NCBI RefSeq assembly: GCF_033568475.1
Contig: NC_133120.1
Coordinates: 51,205,751-51,269,750, forward strand
Reading direction: 5' to 3'
From: Henckelia pumila
Lineage: Eukaryota > Streptophyta > Magnoliopsida > Lamiales > Gesneriaceae
DNA length: 64,000 nt
Shown here: piece by piece, positions 11,320-27,260 of the stretch
Layout: the number at the start of each line of letters is the position of its first letter
Numbering within the stretch: position 1 is the first letter of the stretch
Notes under the pieces: generated by a model
What the model was told of the DNA's origin: nothing
What the model saw: only the letters and a program-made list of their open reading frames with translations
Database searches by the model: none
Program-made: the position numbers and the translations under genes

Positions 11320-13334
11320 TGTAACGCCCTATTTTTATCTTAAATGAGTTTATTTGAGTTAATCAGAGATTACAGAGTTCTCGAGCCGGTTTGATTTTGA
11401 TCAGGGTCCTTTTTGCAAATTTTGGAAATTTCAGGGACTAAAACGCAAATATTGATTTTTATATATTATCTACACATAGATTTTAATTGGAGAAGCCTCC
11501 ATCTTCCTCTCCAAGACCGTGAGCCTCCATTGAAATGCCTTTTTGGAGTTTTGAGCTTTCAGATTTCAGTCCGAGCTCGATCCGTCTGCTGGAAATTATT
11601 TTTGAAGGCAGATTAGCGATCACTGCTGCGAGAGCTTCGTTCTATCGTAAGTTTTTCTACGATCAGATACATTCTAGTTTTTGGATGTTGTTAGAATCGT
11701 TCTAGATTCGAGTATGTTGTTCTTTTCAGAGTTCTGATCGTTTATTATCTGTCGGTTTTGAATTAGAGCGACGTTCGGAATTGTTATGATTTTTGGAAGC
11801 TATTTTTGAAAATCATGGTTTTGAGATTTTTTGGGTTTGTCTTGTTGTTGTTGTATTAGCATTGAATTGAGTTGTTATTGGTATTGAACTGCTGTCTGCG
11901 TTGCTGGTTTGTTCAGTTATAGCCGTTATGCCGTCGATTTGAGTTTTGGAGATTTCGAACCGTTTTTGAGTTATGAACTTGGCTTGTAAGTTGATCGTGG
12001 TTATTGATCAATCATCTCTTGTATCTGAACAGATTCGTTTGGAGGTACCAAGCCCTGAGTTAGCAGCTGTTTGATCGTTTCAGAGATTTGAACGAAGAAC
12101 GGTATAGAGTTTACCTTGAACCATTACCTTGTTGTTTTATAGATTGGTTAGACTTTGATACAATCTCTTTGTAGCGTATCCAGACTTGGGAGTTATTGCA
12201 TTGAAAGGTAAAAGCAGTCATCGTAGCGGGATAGCATACTCGGGACTGTGGTTCTCGAGTTTTCCCTTTTGAAATCACGTACTGGCATCTACACTTGTTC
12301 TAGCATAAGGAACTTGTGTTTTGTTTGATTGTTTTGGCTTTTGTTAAATGGCTTATGTTTTATGTTTCTGTTATGCATTCATCTTGAGCCAATCTTGTTT
12401 TCAGCGGGCAGAACCGCCCTTTTTGTTTAGACGTTTGGGAACTATGATTGAGTGGCCTAGGTTGTAGTATTTCGCCTAGTGCTAGCATACTCATTATGGT
12501 TGCTCAAAGTCTAGAGGAGTGGGATACGTGGCACCACCTCGATTGGGAGAGTCGGTGAGTCGTTACGTGATCTTATCCTCGGGATCCCAAAAGCAGAGCA
12601 GCACTCCCTTGTTTATCAGAATCGATATCCTGGTTTTAAAGACATGCATATCTTTAGCTTCGACTTGAATATGTTGTCTTGATAGCATGTTGTATATCCA
12701 TTATTTGATATGTTGCTTTTACTGGGATTATCATTCTCACCGGTTTTCCGGCTGTTGCTTTGTTTTGTATGTGTACTTGGCAACAGGTGGGGCAGGACCA
12801 AGTCAGAAGAGGCATGGTTAGCTTCAAAAGGGAGAGCTAGTAGTGAGACTCGGTTTAGAAGTCGTGTCAGCATGTTCATCTAGTTTAGATAGTAGCATGT
12901 TAGAATTTGAACTTCTTATGTTTGTATTCGTATTGTAATAGTCTTGTCGAGATATGATCGTTGCATGTTCTAGCCTTTTGGACATTTGATCAACTCTAGA
13001 ACTTCATGTATTAGTTGGAGAATTCGTGATTGTAATGCATGATTATTAGTTGATGGTTTTGGACTTGAGTTTTAGCATAAATTCTGCTGTTCTATTTCTG
13101 CTGTAGGAGGGCGCTCGAGCTGCATTTTTTAGCAGCCCGAGCGCACCCCATTCCGTGTATTCCAGTAGCGCCAAGGAGTAGGGCGCGCTCGAGCGGCAGT
13201 TTATGGCCGCCCGAGCGCGGCCCCTTTTAAAAAAAAAAAATTTCTTTTGTTTTGGCTTTGCTTTTAGTTCTTGGATCTTGTATGCTTAATTATTGTTTAC
13301 TCCTTAATTAGATGTTTAGAACCGAGGTCTCACA
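11320..13334 (+). repeat. 3' LTR of B1 (2015 bp)
   Basis: It runs from TGTAACGCCC to GAGGTCTCACA. It aligns over most of its length with the B2 LTRs, except for the GC-rich hairpin segment near 13100-13220, which is different in sequence and unit number. An oligo-A run follows the hairpins, as in B2. The adjoining ATAAA at 13335-13339 would be its target duplication, but the partner is outside the window. Confidence 0.9.
13111..13218 (+). repeat. Two GC-rich 34-bp hairpins, 74 bp apart, in the B1 LTR
   Basis: The units are 13111-13144 and 13185-13218. Each has 12-bp arms and a 10-base AT-rich loop. In the first, GCGCTCGAGCTG pairs with CAGCCCGAGCGC; in the second, GCGCTCGAGCGG pairs with CCGCCCGAGCGC. 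The surroundings are AT-rich. The geometry and spacing match the hairpins in element D. Confidence 0.9.
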
Positions 13335-15160
13335 ATAAATATGCAAACAATTAGCCAAGTTATTCACATGCAATGATAAACAAGTATCAATCAATAATTG
13401 ATGCAAGAAACAAATAAGTTCATTGAATCAAAACCAAATATCAAACATAGTCTCGTCCCAGCCCTATCGTGGCCTTAGTAAATAAAATAAATTACTCCAT
13501 AAATTCAAAATAAAGATATAAATCAATGTTTAAAAAATCCATGAAAATAATAGTTGAGAAGAAAAGGATTGAAAGATCTAAGCACAAATGAAGTGAATCT
13601 CTTGAAGTGTTATTCATTTTTGCCCTAGCAGCCAATTAATCTCCATTGCCCAAAGTATGTTTTCTCGTTCTTAGGTCCTTTTCTATTTATATTCACCTCA
13701 AAAATCAATTATTAAAAATATCTCAAAATAGAGTCCTAATAAGTTTGAAAGGAATATAAAAATCAAGTTCTGTTTGGATCGAATTTTTGCGTACGGACAT
13801 GCCAGACACGAATCGTGCCAAAAGTGAAAAAAAAAAAGAAAAATCTAACTTCTACCAAAAACGTACGAGCCTCGATTCCACCGCCAATCTCGATTTCTCC
13901 GGTTTAACGCTAAAGAGCATAAGAAATTGACTGAAAAATACTCTATAATAGTAATCAAAATTAAATTTAATATTATGAAATCAAAAATGGACGAAAATTT
14001 ACAATAAAACAAGAAAAACGAAGTGCTGAAAATGCGAAAGAACTAAAAGAACATAAGCTGGAACTATGTACTGGATGCTTCAAAAAATAAAAATAAAAAT
14101 GGAAATGGAGCTTTGAAAAATTCTGCAGGAATGTTGATGCGAATTGAGAGAAAATTTCATTTGTTGATGATGATTGTGGTGTGTCTCCTTTCTTCTGCAT
14201 GGATGTACTTTTAAATGTTGGTTTTTGAGTCAGTTTCTCAACTGTTCAACTTCATTAGCCTATTACTTGTAGCACTAATCACCCCACTAACATGTTCACT
14301 AACTCTTAACTATATTGACTTGATCTTCCTCTCATTCTTTCTGCTTAGTTGATGGTTCCCGAGTTAGTTTGTCAAATGTTCAACCCCATTAGCCACACTA
14401 CTTGCAACACTAACGACTCCACTAACAAGCCCGCTAACTCTTAACTATTTTGACTTGGTCATTTTTTTCTTTTTCTGCTTGGTTCCTCGAGCTGGTTCTT
14501 CGAGTGCCGAAGGTTCCCCGAGTGCCCAACTTCATTGTCCCATTACGTACATTGTCGGTTTTGAAAATTTTTGACCAATTCTTTGCATTTTCTGTAACCT
14601 TCTCGGACATTAATTCATCGAGGTTCATCAGTAAAATTTTTAATTGATTAAATGATAAATTAATATCCCAAATTAATTTATAAGTCAAACAATTTCCAAT
14701 AGGTAAGGATTCAAAAATCTGATTATTTCAAACTTTCGTGCAAGTGAAGGGTGGGTCCAGCGTGGGTGAGGTAGAAGTTTTCTCTTGCATTTTTTATGAC
14801 CCACGTTCGTACTTCGGAGGCACGCGATCATTGGGTACTAGCATGGGTGCTTCCGTAGTTTTCTCATGCAATTTCTTCAATGGAACGCCCATGTAAATTC
14901 ACATATCTTCTTTGGCCTTTTAGCTCAAATTTGACAATTCTTCCTCCAACTTTTTCGACAATTTTCACGGGCATTGTTCACATGACATCCAATTGTTGAC
15001 TTTTTCGTCGTTTTTAATGTTATTTTGAGCTTTAATCATCACTACACAACAAACAAGATTTTTCGTTGATAACCACTAAAATAGGATGCATAAATGTCAA
15101 ATAAAACACAAAAACGACACAATTTAAAGCGCAAAACGACAATACTTTTTGTACTTATCA
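13335..15160. repeat. Decayed noncoding stretch resembling an Athila-type LTR
   Basis: I see no gene here. The AT-rich text has the layout of the D LTR: a splice-leader-like run with 'ccctatcgtggcc' and 'aaattactcc' near 13455-13500, and an end near 15100-15160 with A-rich 'cacaaaaacgac' text closing in TTATCA, much like the D LTR end. B1 probably inserted into it. The identification rests on resemblance only, and no protein remains. Confidence 0.4.
14227..14488. repeat. Degenerate tandem duplication, about 130-bp units
   Basis: Unit 1 (14227-14360) and unit 2 (14361-14488) share text such as 'ttcaac..cattagcc' and 'ctaactcttaacta'. A shortened third copy begins at 14489. It is old local duplication within noncoding DNA. 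Confidence 0.75.
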
Positions 15161-15272
15161 TAATACATAAATACAATAAATTTTGAGGTGTAATGATTTT
15201 ATTACTATCATTAGTAAAAAGTTTAGTACAAAAGAATAGAGATCGAGTTGTTTGCAGTGCATATTGGCCAAA

Positions 15273-15309
15273 TGACGTTAGTGCTGACGATTATGAGGTT
15301 TTGACGTCA
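15273..15309 (+). promoter_or_regulatory. as-1/ocs-like element plus palindromic TGACGTCA upstream of the aldo-keto reductase
   Basis: TGACG occurs at 15273 and 15285, a 12-base start-to-start spacing as in as-1 elements, and a full palindrome TGACGTCA occurs at 15302-15309. In plants such sites bind TGA-type bZIP factors and give responses to salicylate, auxin and xenobiotics (family knowledge). The position about 85-120 bases upstream of the TATA-like box suits a proximal promoter. Function here is inferred. Confidence 0.6.
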
Positions 15310-15394
15310 TGGATGACTCGCGATATTTTCTTTCTTCCGTCACAATTTCGCTGCCCATTCTCACTCGCAGAGCACGCAATTGACACTTGCGTAT

Positions 15395-15400
15395 TATAAA
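15395..15400 (+). promoter_or_regulatory. TATA-like box of the aldo-keto reductase gene
   Basis: TATAAA sits 35 bases before the ATG at 15435. A start site about 30 bases downstream would leave a very short 5' UTR, so an alternative upstream start is possible. Confidence 0.4.
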
Positions 15401-15434
15401 TCCCACTTCAAACCCCAAGCGAAAAGAGACAAAA

Positions 15435-19081
<3,647 letters not shown>

Positions 19082-19584
19082 TGTGTGACTGCACAGCAGC
19101 AGTAGTTGTTGGCTCATATGCATCTAAATCTACTACAATAATCAGTGGCGAATCTTGAAGTGCCCGGCAGGGGCTGTTGTCTCCTCTAAAATTGAAGTTT
19201 AGGTATTGTGTGTACTAGAATACCCCAAAAATAGGATTTCGAGCCCGTTTCTTCAGGTTTCAGTTTCGCCCTGATGCGAAATTCCGCTGTATCACAAGAT
19301 TGTGTTATGTGAATGAAATATATATACATATTAGTCTCATGTTATGAAGATGCCATATTTGAAGTGTTGTAGTGAAAAATGGTCATGTTCAAGATTCTCC
19401 TCTTTCTCCTTGGTTGAAGAAACCACCGCGCTCTTCCATGAGAATTGACCCAATTGATAAAACCCAGAGATTATCGACATTGTAAAGTGCAAAAAATTTA
19501 AATGAAGAACAAGACACAATTTATGTGGTTTGGCTGTAAATTACCCTACATCCACGGGAGAGACACCACTATCGTCTATCTGAA
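19082..19584. other. 3' UTR and flank of the aldo-keto reductase gene
   Basis: The 3' UTR starts after the TAG. I see no clear AATAAA close to the stop. No gene is supported here. Confidence 0.5.
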
Positions 19585-20090
19585 AAAAATTTTAAAAACA
19601 GCTTATAAGCTATCAAAATAAGCTGTTTTTAAAAAAGTAAGGGGAGGTACTTTTTTCAAAAAGATCTTATTTTAATATTTCTTCTCTCTAAAATATCCTT
19701 TAATATTTTCATAAATTTTCATCATATCCTTCACCCATTAAATATTAAATATTATTTTTTTAAAAAAATTACAAATCACATAAATTTTTCTAAAGTAAAA
19801 TATTAAAACAATTTTATTTTTTAATATATGTTTATTCTAAAACTATTTTCGTATGTGTATAACTCAAAATTTTATTTTCATAAAATTATATCCTTTTTGG
19901 TAATTTTGACAATAAAAAATCTTATAATACCAAACATATCAACATCTTTAAGTTATTTAAAATAAATTTACCCAAACACTTTAACAGCTTATTTTTAAAA
20001 TAAGTTCTAACAGCTTATAAGCTCGTAAAACAGCTTTTAAGCACTGAGAGCTTATAAGCTATTTTTAATAAGTTTAGCTAAACACTCTCT
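19585..20090. mobile_element. MITE-like foldback element built on AGCTTATAAGCT motifs
   Basis: The palindromic motif AGCTTATAAGCT and relatives occur at both ends (about 19598-19628 and 20006-20065) around an AT-rich, noncoding core. The right edge reads 'aataagtttagctaaacac', typical of a terminal inverted repeat; the left edge is worn. I could not fix a target duplication. Confidence 0.5.
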
Positions 20091-22556
20091 TTCTTTCTCT
20101 ATCTCACAATCAAGACTCACTCAGTTCATGGATGTTCTATCTTGCAAAACTCATTATTACTTCTGAGAATCAGTCTGTAGATTACTCCCTACAACTACCA
20201 GCCAATATTTGAGATACAATGTACAAACCTAAAGCTTTCTCTCAAATGTTTGAATTTCTGTCACACTCACTTCAAGTATTTTTTGCATATCTTTTAGTTC
20301 GTTGGTTCCCGTATCAACTAATAAGCTAATATAATGATTTTGGGAGAAATACTCAGATATCTATTGGTTCGATTATTGATTGAACCGAATTGTATGAAAA
20401 GCAACCGAAATTTACAAACCTGTGGCCAAATTGAGTGAAATTCCATACAGAATTTTTGCTAAATTTTTAGTAAAAACTGATTTTTTTTAATCAGAAGAAT
20501 TTCATTATTTCCACCCTTGGAAACTTTTCTTTAGTCTGTTATTTGTTCACACGTGGGTATGCAAAAGTCAACAATTTCTTATGTAAAAAAGGATTAATGA
20601 GATTTTATCTTTTTGGATAATGCCCAAATCATAGATCTAATGATCTATAATGATCTATATTTAACATACAAGCAAAATAATATTTGAGATATGATGTGTC
20701 AAATCATTTTGTTATAAATATATTATTATTGTATATGATTATCTTATTTAATTATATTTGAAAGATTTGTGATCAATATAAATATATCAAAATAATATCT
20801 ATAAATATTTGTATCTTATAATTTTTTCATATAAATAGGGTGATTGAGTTCAATAATAAATCTCTCTATTTTTCTCATGATTTATAACACATTATCAACA
20901 CAATGTTGTAACTAAATGAGAATGAAAATAATTCTCATTTTATTGATGCTATTGGAATAGCACAACGTGTTGTCAATACTCAATTTAATGAGAGATATGT
21001 TCATTGGTGCTCTAGAAGTTACACAATGATAATAATTGATATATTAGTGCCCATGAAGTATCATGAATATGTTGTGGCTCTACAGTAGCACAACATGATT
21101 TTATATTGAGAATTTGAAGAAATTTATCAATGTGATATAACATATTGAGAATTTTGAGAGATTCATGATTACAATTTTGATATAACGAAATATATTCATG
21201 TTTATGATATAATATATTGAGAATCTGAATAGATTCATGATAAAGATGTGATATATGATTTCTTATATTGAAAAACTGAAGAAATCAAGATTGATATCTG
21301 ATATGATATCAAATATCTATAAATATCATTGAAGAAATTGATCTCATGTCAAAATATATCAATATTGACATATTGATAAAAAGATGCAAGATTGTATCAA
21401 TATTAAAATATTGATAAAAAATTTAAGATTTGATAATATTCATGAAGAATATTAATTTACATGATTTTTTGAGGATCTTATAAATAAAGAAATTCATCGA
21501 AATTTCTCAAATAATATAGATATATGATCTAAAATTGTCAATATATATGTGATATATATATATATCAAAATTAAAGATATGACTTGATATCGATTCAAAA
21601 CATATATTTGTTCTTAATGCTCTAGAAGAAGCATGATCTATTATTTGTCACTATTTTTTATGAATAGCGACGTAATGTTCAATGATGAACTGTATAGGCT
21701 ATTGATTGAAAATTATTAATGTACGGTAGTAAGATCGCAACACTATCAACCGAAAAAATAAATAAATGTTAAACCCAATGAATTGAATCATCGTTTATAT
21801 TGGGCAATGACGATGATGGATTGATGGTAGCCTAAGCATGATGATGTCAATGGGTTGATTTATGACTAACTTCAAGTCATTTTATTTATTTATTGAACTA
21901 ATATATTTTTGGTAAATTAAATTTTTGTTTTTGTTTAAACTAAATTTTGAAAAACTCTAGCATGTGTTTTGATTCGATAAATTATTTTGATGATATAAAA
22001 TAAGATCTACAAATTTTGTGAATCTATTTTATTGGTCAATATATTGCCTGAGATATTGATTATGCAATTTGGTGATAATTTTTATGATTTGAGTATTTTT
22101 ATATTTTAAGGATATATTGGGTTGATAAATCTTTATTCCATAAAATTTGATTATGGATTTTAAATTCCTCAATTTTGATTGTGGATATAATTTTGAATTT
22201 TTTCAAAATCATTTGATTAAGCTATCTCTTTCTAAATAAATGATAAAGCATTTTATCACATGTTATTATCTTAATGTAGGAACATAAATTTAATATGAGA
22301 TGATATTTGTGATAAATTGAATGTTATTGTTGAAGGTAGAAGATCTACTTGGTGCATACAAAAATTTTAAAAGGTACGTATGATTTTTCAATTTCAATTC
22401 TTTTAATATAATATCTTATTTATAGTATTTTGTTCAAGCAAAGACAATTATGAAAGTTTTCTAATTAATGTGGTCCATTCTTGTAAGTGAATGTGACAGT
22501 GCCAATGAACACAGATGATAAACTGTTGATTATTTCTTCAAAGAATAATATGTTAT
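20091..22556. other. AT-rich noncoding region with a retroelement-like relic
   Basis: No coding region is supported. At about 20650-20930 the text resembles a short copia LTR and leader: 'tataaataggg' near 20834, 'ctctctatttttctcatg', then 'ataacacattatcaacac'. From 21060 to 21500 a loose theme, 'atattgagaat..gaagaaat..', repeats irregularly. The GTTAT at 22552-22556 directly before element D would be the target duplication of D; its partner is outside the window. Confidence 0.4.
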
Positions 22557-24008
22557 TGATCGACGGAATACTAACACTTAAATTTTCTTTACAAATCTCT
22601 CAAATCCAGTCGATAATAATCGCAAGTGCACGATTCAAGTTATAATAAAATGTACTGAGTACGAGTATCGTCCTCAGGGACTAACGATAGTAATTTGTCT
22701 TGTTGATTTTTAACTACACAAAATGTCTCAAATTTGATTTTTATTGAAACTATCTAATATTTAAAATTAATAACTCAACGTAAATAAAAGTGAATTTCAC
22801 AACCAAACAATCAATTCTCAGATTGAAGAATACCAATTCAAAATTATTTTGTTGGAATTTCGGTTCACCTTTCCCCTAATTGAACTGGACGATTGGAAAT
22901 TAATTTATTCTTATAAATTTGACAGAAATTCCTACAACATTGACACTCTCTCTCGAGGTGATGTCAAACTAATCAAATCAGTGAAATAATTAAATCTCTT
23001 TAATTATTTATCATGAATGATTGCTTTGCGTTCTATGAATTCTACAACTTTCAACCTGGTGGTCTATGGCTATCAACATGTACTAAATACCATATCTCTA
23101 TGCATATTTTAAGTCCATGGATTCTATCATTCGTCCTAATTAAGAATCTATCTTTCGATAGCAATTCACAATTTAGGAATCTATGTTAAGGGTAGCTAAT
23201 CATCAACATATAAAGAAAAACATGATAAACTCAATTATAAACATAAATCAAATCTCAATACGTCCGATGATTCAATCACACTAAAGTGTTTCGGGGTTAG
23301 AATCCCCTCGATTCCAACAAAATAAAAACTTAGCTACTGAAATTCCTTACAAAATTTCAATCTCAAAAGTGTTTAACATAAAAATTCAGAAGAGAAGAAA
23401 AGAAAAACTCCCAACAGAGAAGAGAAATTCTCGAGTGTTCAGCCGTCGTCTGCCTCCTGATGTGCGTCTGTCTAACCCTCCAAAACTAATGAAATAATTG
23501 TATTTAATGTCCCCAAGAATCTTTCCCGAAATAAACTCTCAAAAAAAATTAAAATATAAAATCAGCGCATCGCGCCCGAGCGGTAGAAAATTACCGCGCG
23601 GGCGCCTCAAAACTCTGCCACCTACTGTTTCCAAAAATCGTGACCGCGCCCGCGCGGTAGAAAATGGCCGCCCGTGCACCTCGCTTGAATCAAGCTACTG
23701 TCTTTCTCAACCGTGACTGCGCCCGCGCGGTAGAAAACAGCAGCCCGCGCGTGCCTTGTTTTTTCTAGAAATGTGACTTTCTTCTTGTGCTCTCCTCACG
23801 GCCTCCATTGTGCATCGCCTTCTCACCGAGTATCAGCATTTCTTGGTGAATCCCTGCCATATAAATAAATAAACCAGAGGAGTGACAACCAAAACAAAAA
23901 AACAATAAACGAAACAAGAATGGAAAATAACAGACACAACGTAAACAAAACGAATACAAAACAAACGCAAAACAAAGCAAAATAACACACAAAAACGACT
24001 CCTATCAA
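22557..24008 (-). repeat. 3' LTR of element D (1452 bp)
   Basis: It runs from TGATCGACGG to CTCCTATCA. It matches the split 5' LTR, including across the B2 insertion point (ttgaactggac joined to gattggaaatt at about 22881-22903). It holds three GC-rich hairpins. Confidence 0.93.
23572..23752 (-). repeat. Three GC-rich 34-bp hairpins in the D 3' LTR
   Basis: The units are 23572-23605, 23646-23679 and 23719-23752, with starts 74 and 73 bases apart. The first has arms GCGCCCGAGCGG and CCGCGCGGGCGC (one mismatched pair) around a TAGAAAATTA loop. The spacers are AT-rich. The same three units occur in the other LTR at 63709, 63783 and 63856. Confidence 0.92.
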
Positions 24009-24009
24009 C

Positions 24010-24021
24010 CTCCCCAAACTA
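24010..24021 (-). other. Polypurine tract of element D at the 3' LTR
   Basis: The minus strand reads AGTTTGGGGAGG next to the LTR end, the expected priming site. Two identical 12-mers occur inside the element at 25514-25525 and 27261-27272. Confidence 0.85.
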
Positions 24022-25513
24022 ACCTTTTGTTCACCCTCGAACAAAATAGGTGAAAACTAACAAGCAGATACAACAAAACGACGAAACAAGGAAGTAAAAT
24101 TAATCTTCTCAAGCCTCAGAACTTTTTCCAAAAGAAAAACAGTCCAATCATATCCACATATGCTGACCTAAAAAAAAATATTTTAACTCGCAAACCTTGC
24201 AAACTTCAAAATCTCGCAAGTCCGTTTTTGGAATACTCTACTCCGAATTCAATTCACACATTCTAGGATCATAAGGACTTTTTCAGTTATAATAGGATCA
24301 AGACTTTGGGAATATTCAATGATACACACCCTTATGACTGGTACGACTTCAATGAACATAGTGTGTGCGTGTTTTAATCAAGAATCCAGAATCATTAACC
24401 GTGTCTATCAACAGTCCATAAGCAAAATTCTTACAACCCCTCTCTACTAGTATATTGGGAGACTGTGACTCGGTCAATAGGTCTTTTCTGGCTTATAATT
24501 TCAGGCTAGATTAGTGGCTCCAAATGAAGGAAAAGAATTCAAAGAGGGAGTAATTGATGATCCAAATGTTTTTCGACTCCACTTCCTTCTCTTCGTATTC
24601 ATCACCTCTTTTCACTTCATTGATTTCCAAACATTTACTTTTTTACCCACAACACTTTCTTTCTTTCACCAAAATTTTCTATCCCTTGTTTTCAACTACC
24701 CTTTTGTTTTGAAAGTCAATAATCACACCATTTCCTTTTTCACATTATGCAATCGGAGTACATTTAGACATAATCTACATTCAATTTACTCCCAACAAGG
24801 TAGGAATGAGTGTTTAAGCTATGGGTAGTAGTTGTAGGATGCTGAATAATGTCAAATGGGGTTTACCACACGTTTTCATGTATGCCATTCGTTATTAAGC
24901 TCAAATTAGGTACTAGGGACATAAACATCAAGGGTGGTTTGAAAGGCACAACCGAAATTCAGAAAGAATTGCCTACATCACTCCTAAGTCACAGTATACC
25001 CGTATTGCGCCTCGAGGGGTGTTCGAACTTGTTCTAGACAAATTTCAATTCTCAGTCAACTCAAATAGATCTCAATCAGTGCAGAATAGAAAATCATCAA
25101 TAGTAAGAGATGATTACACCAAAACAAATATCAGATCATGCACCTTTCGTGCTCATATAAACGTGAAGGTTCAACTGGGTATCTAGGGTAATTCACGAAA
25201 AAAAAAACATTTTAAGCCCAACGATCAAACAAATTGCCTCAATCATATCCAAGTTTGTATGTTTCGAATTCAGATTGAAGTACACCTCACAGAGTGTTTT
25301 GAGATCTATTCATCGACTTGGTTGTACTAGTTCAAGATGATTTGTCAAACAAATAAGATAATCATGGACTTTAAGCAAAAATGGTATAATAATTTTTTTT
25401 TCTTCATTGGCTTTTTTTTTTATTTTCATTCACAACCCTTGCAACCACATTACAAACGACTCAAACAAACAAAGAAAACACTAAAACAAAATGAAAACAC
25501 AAAAGACACACAT
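24022..25513 (-). other. Noncoding 3' region of element D
   Basis: This lies between the LTR-proximal purine tract and the internal tract at 25514. It is AT-rich, with no supported coding region, and is typical of the long untranslated 3' part of Athila elements. Confidence 0.6.
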
Positions 25514-25525
25514 CCTCCCCAAACT
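25514..25525 (-). other. Internal polypurine-tract copy 2 of element D
   Basis: CCTCCCCAAACT on + is the same 12-mer as at the LTR. It lies about 100 bases past the end of the env-like ORF. Confidence 0.7.
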
Positions 25526-25622
25526 AAAGACGAGCATTGTCCCCAATGCTACTTAACACCACCAAATCTAAAAACAAACAAAAAGAAAATAAAAACAAAA
25601 AGCACTAAAAACTCCCCTGGTA

Positions 25623-26738
25623 CTAATCAAACTCCTCCTCATCCATGTCTTCGGGTAGATCCCGAACCGGTGGAGCATATTGGAATTGGAATGGTGGAGG
25701 ATATGGCGGTGGTACTGGATAAGCGGCCGGGTCCATCCAAACATTTGCGAGCAGTCCTCGCATCATGGCGTTGGTGGATTCATTGTAGGCGACGTTCACC
25801 TCTTGGCTTTTGTCCATTTGTTGCACCCAAGCCGAGATTTCGCTCAAAAATTCATTCGTTGTGCGGCGAGCAGGGGGTGGCTTAAGCACATTCCTTGATG
25901 ATTGACCGGGTCCAGAGCTGGCCTAGCTGGGAGGTTGACAGTCTCGGAGGTGGAATGAATGTTTTGCTTTCAAAATTGTGTTATCCACTGCCTGCATTGG
26001 ATGCAACCATTCTTCGGTGTCCTTGAATGGGACACCAGCTTGCACACACAGTAAAGAAACAATGGTCGAGAAAAAAATTTAAATGTTGGACGTTCAAATG
26101 GAACTGTACAACTCTCGGTTGATAATCCGTCCAACATTAAGCGGCCATTGCTTGTGCAGGGCATACAGCAGCACCACCCTACTCATTGTGACATCATGGG
26201 TGTGGGACACCGACATCAACCTGTGAGTCAGAAAAGCATACCACAAGGCCGGCTCTAGCTGCAAATTTTTTTCCTTAAAAGATATAAATTTTACCGAATC
26301 CTTCCACACATTGCCATCATAGCATAGGATATTCGTGATCTCATTATAATTCGGGTTAGCCTTAAATGCATGAAATTGGCTATCATCTACATCTGGAGTT
26401 TTCAATAATTCATTAATAGAAGCGGGAGTAAAGGAAACCATCTTACCCCGCACGAAAGCTGTGTTATCAGTACGCTCGGCGGCGTTAGCATAAAATTCAC
26501 GGACCAGCGGGACTAACGCCGCGAGAGGTTGGCGGCAAAACTCGGCCCATCCTCGAGCCACGATGCCAAGGGAGGCGGTGCGGGTTTCAGAGAGATCGAT
26601 TCCCCTCTCTGCAATTGGATTCCTTGCAGCCTTGGCCTCCTCATACCTCGCCTTAGCTTCCTCCGAAACAAATTTTCCATCTATGAATTTGGATGGGTTG
26701 GCCCTAGAGGTAGCAATCTTCTGTTTCTTGGGCGCCAT
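25623..26738 (-). pseudogene. Post-pol ORF of element D (Athila env-like / 'putative plant transposon protein')
   Basis: The start is the ATG at 26738 (minus): a Lys/Ala-rich opening, then a body with 'FYANAAERTDN', 'VRGKMVSFTPASINELL' and a 'TMSRVVLLYAL' segment. This resembles the protein found downstream of pol in many plant Athila elements. The first 214 codons are open. The distal part reopens at 25889-25623 with a Pro-rich, acidic tail, with breaks between. I see no convincing transmembrane segment. Its role is unknown; it is called env-like because of position. It is preceded and followed by extra purine tracts. Confidence 0.7.
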
Positions 26739-26913
26739 GTCAATAGAGATGAGAAATCAAGCGATGAACCTGTGAAAATTAGAGAAGAGATATGGTAAGA
26801 GAGTGAGAGAGAGACGGCGGCGAGGGAAGCTCAGGGTTAGAGAGAAAAGAAAGAGGGGAAATAAAGAAAGAAAGAAGGGGATCGGGCTTTTAAAAATTCT
26901 GAGATTTCGCGAG

Positions 26914-27095
26914 GCGCCCGCGCGGTAGAAAATTGCCGCGCGGGCGCACACCCTTTTTTTTTTCAAAAATTTTAGATAGTGGCTTTGGGTGCGCGGGCGG
27001 CAGAAAACTACCGCGCGAGCGCACCCCCTCGTTTCCAAAAATTCTGAGATAGTGGGTTTTGGTGCGCGGGCGGCAGAAAACTGCCGCGCGAGCGC
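26914..27095 (-). repeat. Three GC-rich hairpins between integrase and the env-like ORF of D
   Basis: The units start at 26914, 26989 and 27062 (75 and 73 bases apart), with the same 12-10-12 design as in the LTRs. The first has arms GCGCCCGCGCGG and CCGCGCGGGCGC around TAGAAAATTG. The second and third have arms beginning GTGCGCGGGCGG. They lie just upstream of the env-like ORF on the sense strand. Confidence 0.9.
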
Positions 27096-27260
27096 ACCCC
27101 CTCGTTTTTGAAAAATTTTCAGAGACAGTACTCCACTCGAGAAATAACAGTAATTAACTTAAAAAGTTTTAACACTTACTAAAATGAACAAAAATGCAAA
27201 TAAATAAAAAGGAAAGTAGAATGTAGTTATCAATTTAAAGTCGAGAGCTTGACTTTTCAT

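Larger units (their letters stand above)
1..13334 (+). mobile_element. Ty3 retrotransposon B1 (Tekay-type chromovirus), truncated by window start, interrupted by element A
   Basis: The element enters the window inside gag and runs to the end of its 3' LTR. Element A (998-8244) splits it. The reading resumes after the CTATG duplication, and the joined order matches the second copy of the family, B2, on the opposite strand. The order gag, protease, RT, RNase H, integrase, then a chromodomain-like tail identifies a chromovirus, most like the Tekay/Del clade. It is dead: there are two nonsense codons, a 1-nt frameshift and the large insertion. The 5' LTR and primer site lie before base 1. Confidence 0.88.

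Noticed and set aside
24514..25885. Three plus-strand ORFs of 62-182 codons in the D 3' region
   Set aside because: They are antisense to the element, low in complexity and partly the shadow of the env-like ORF tail.
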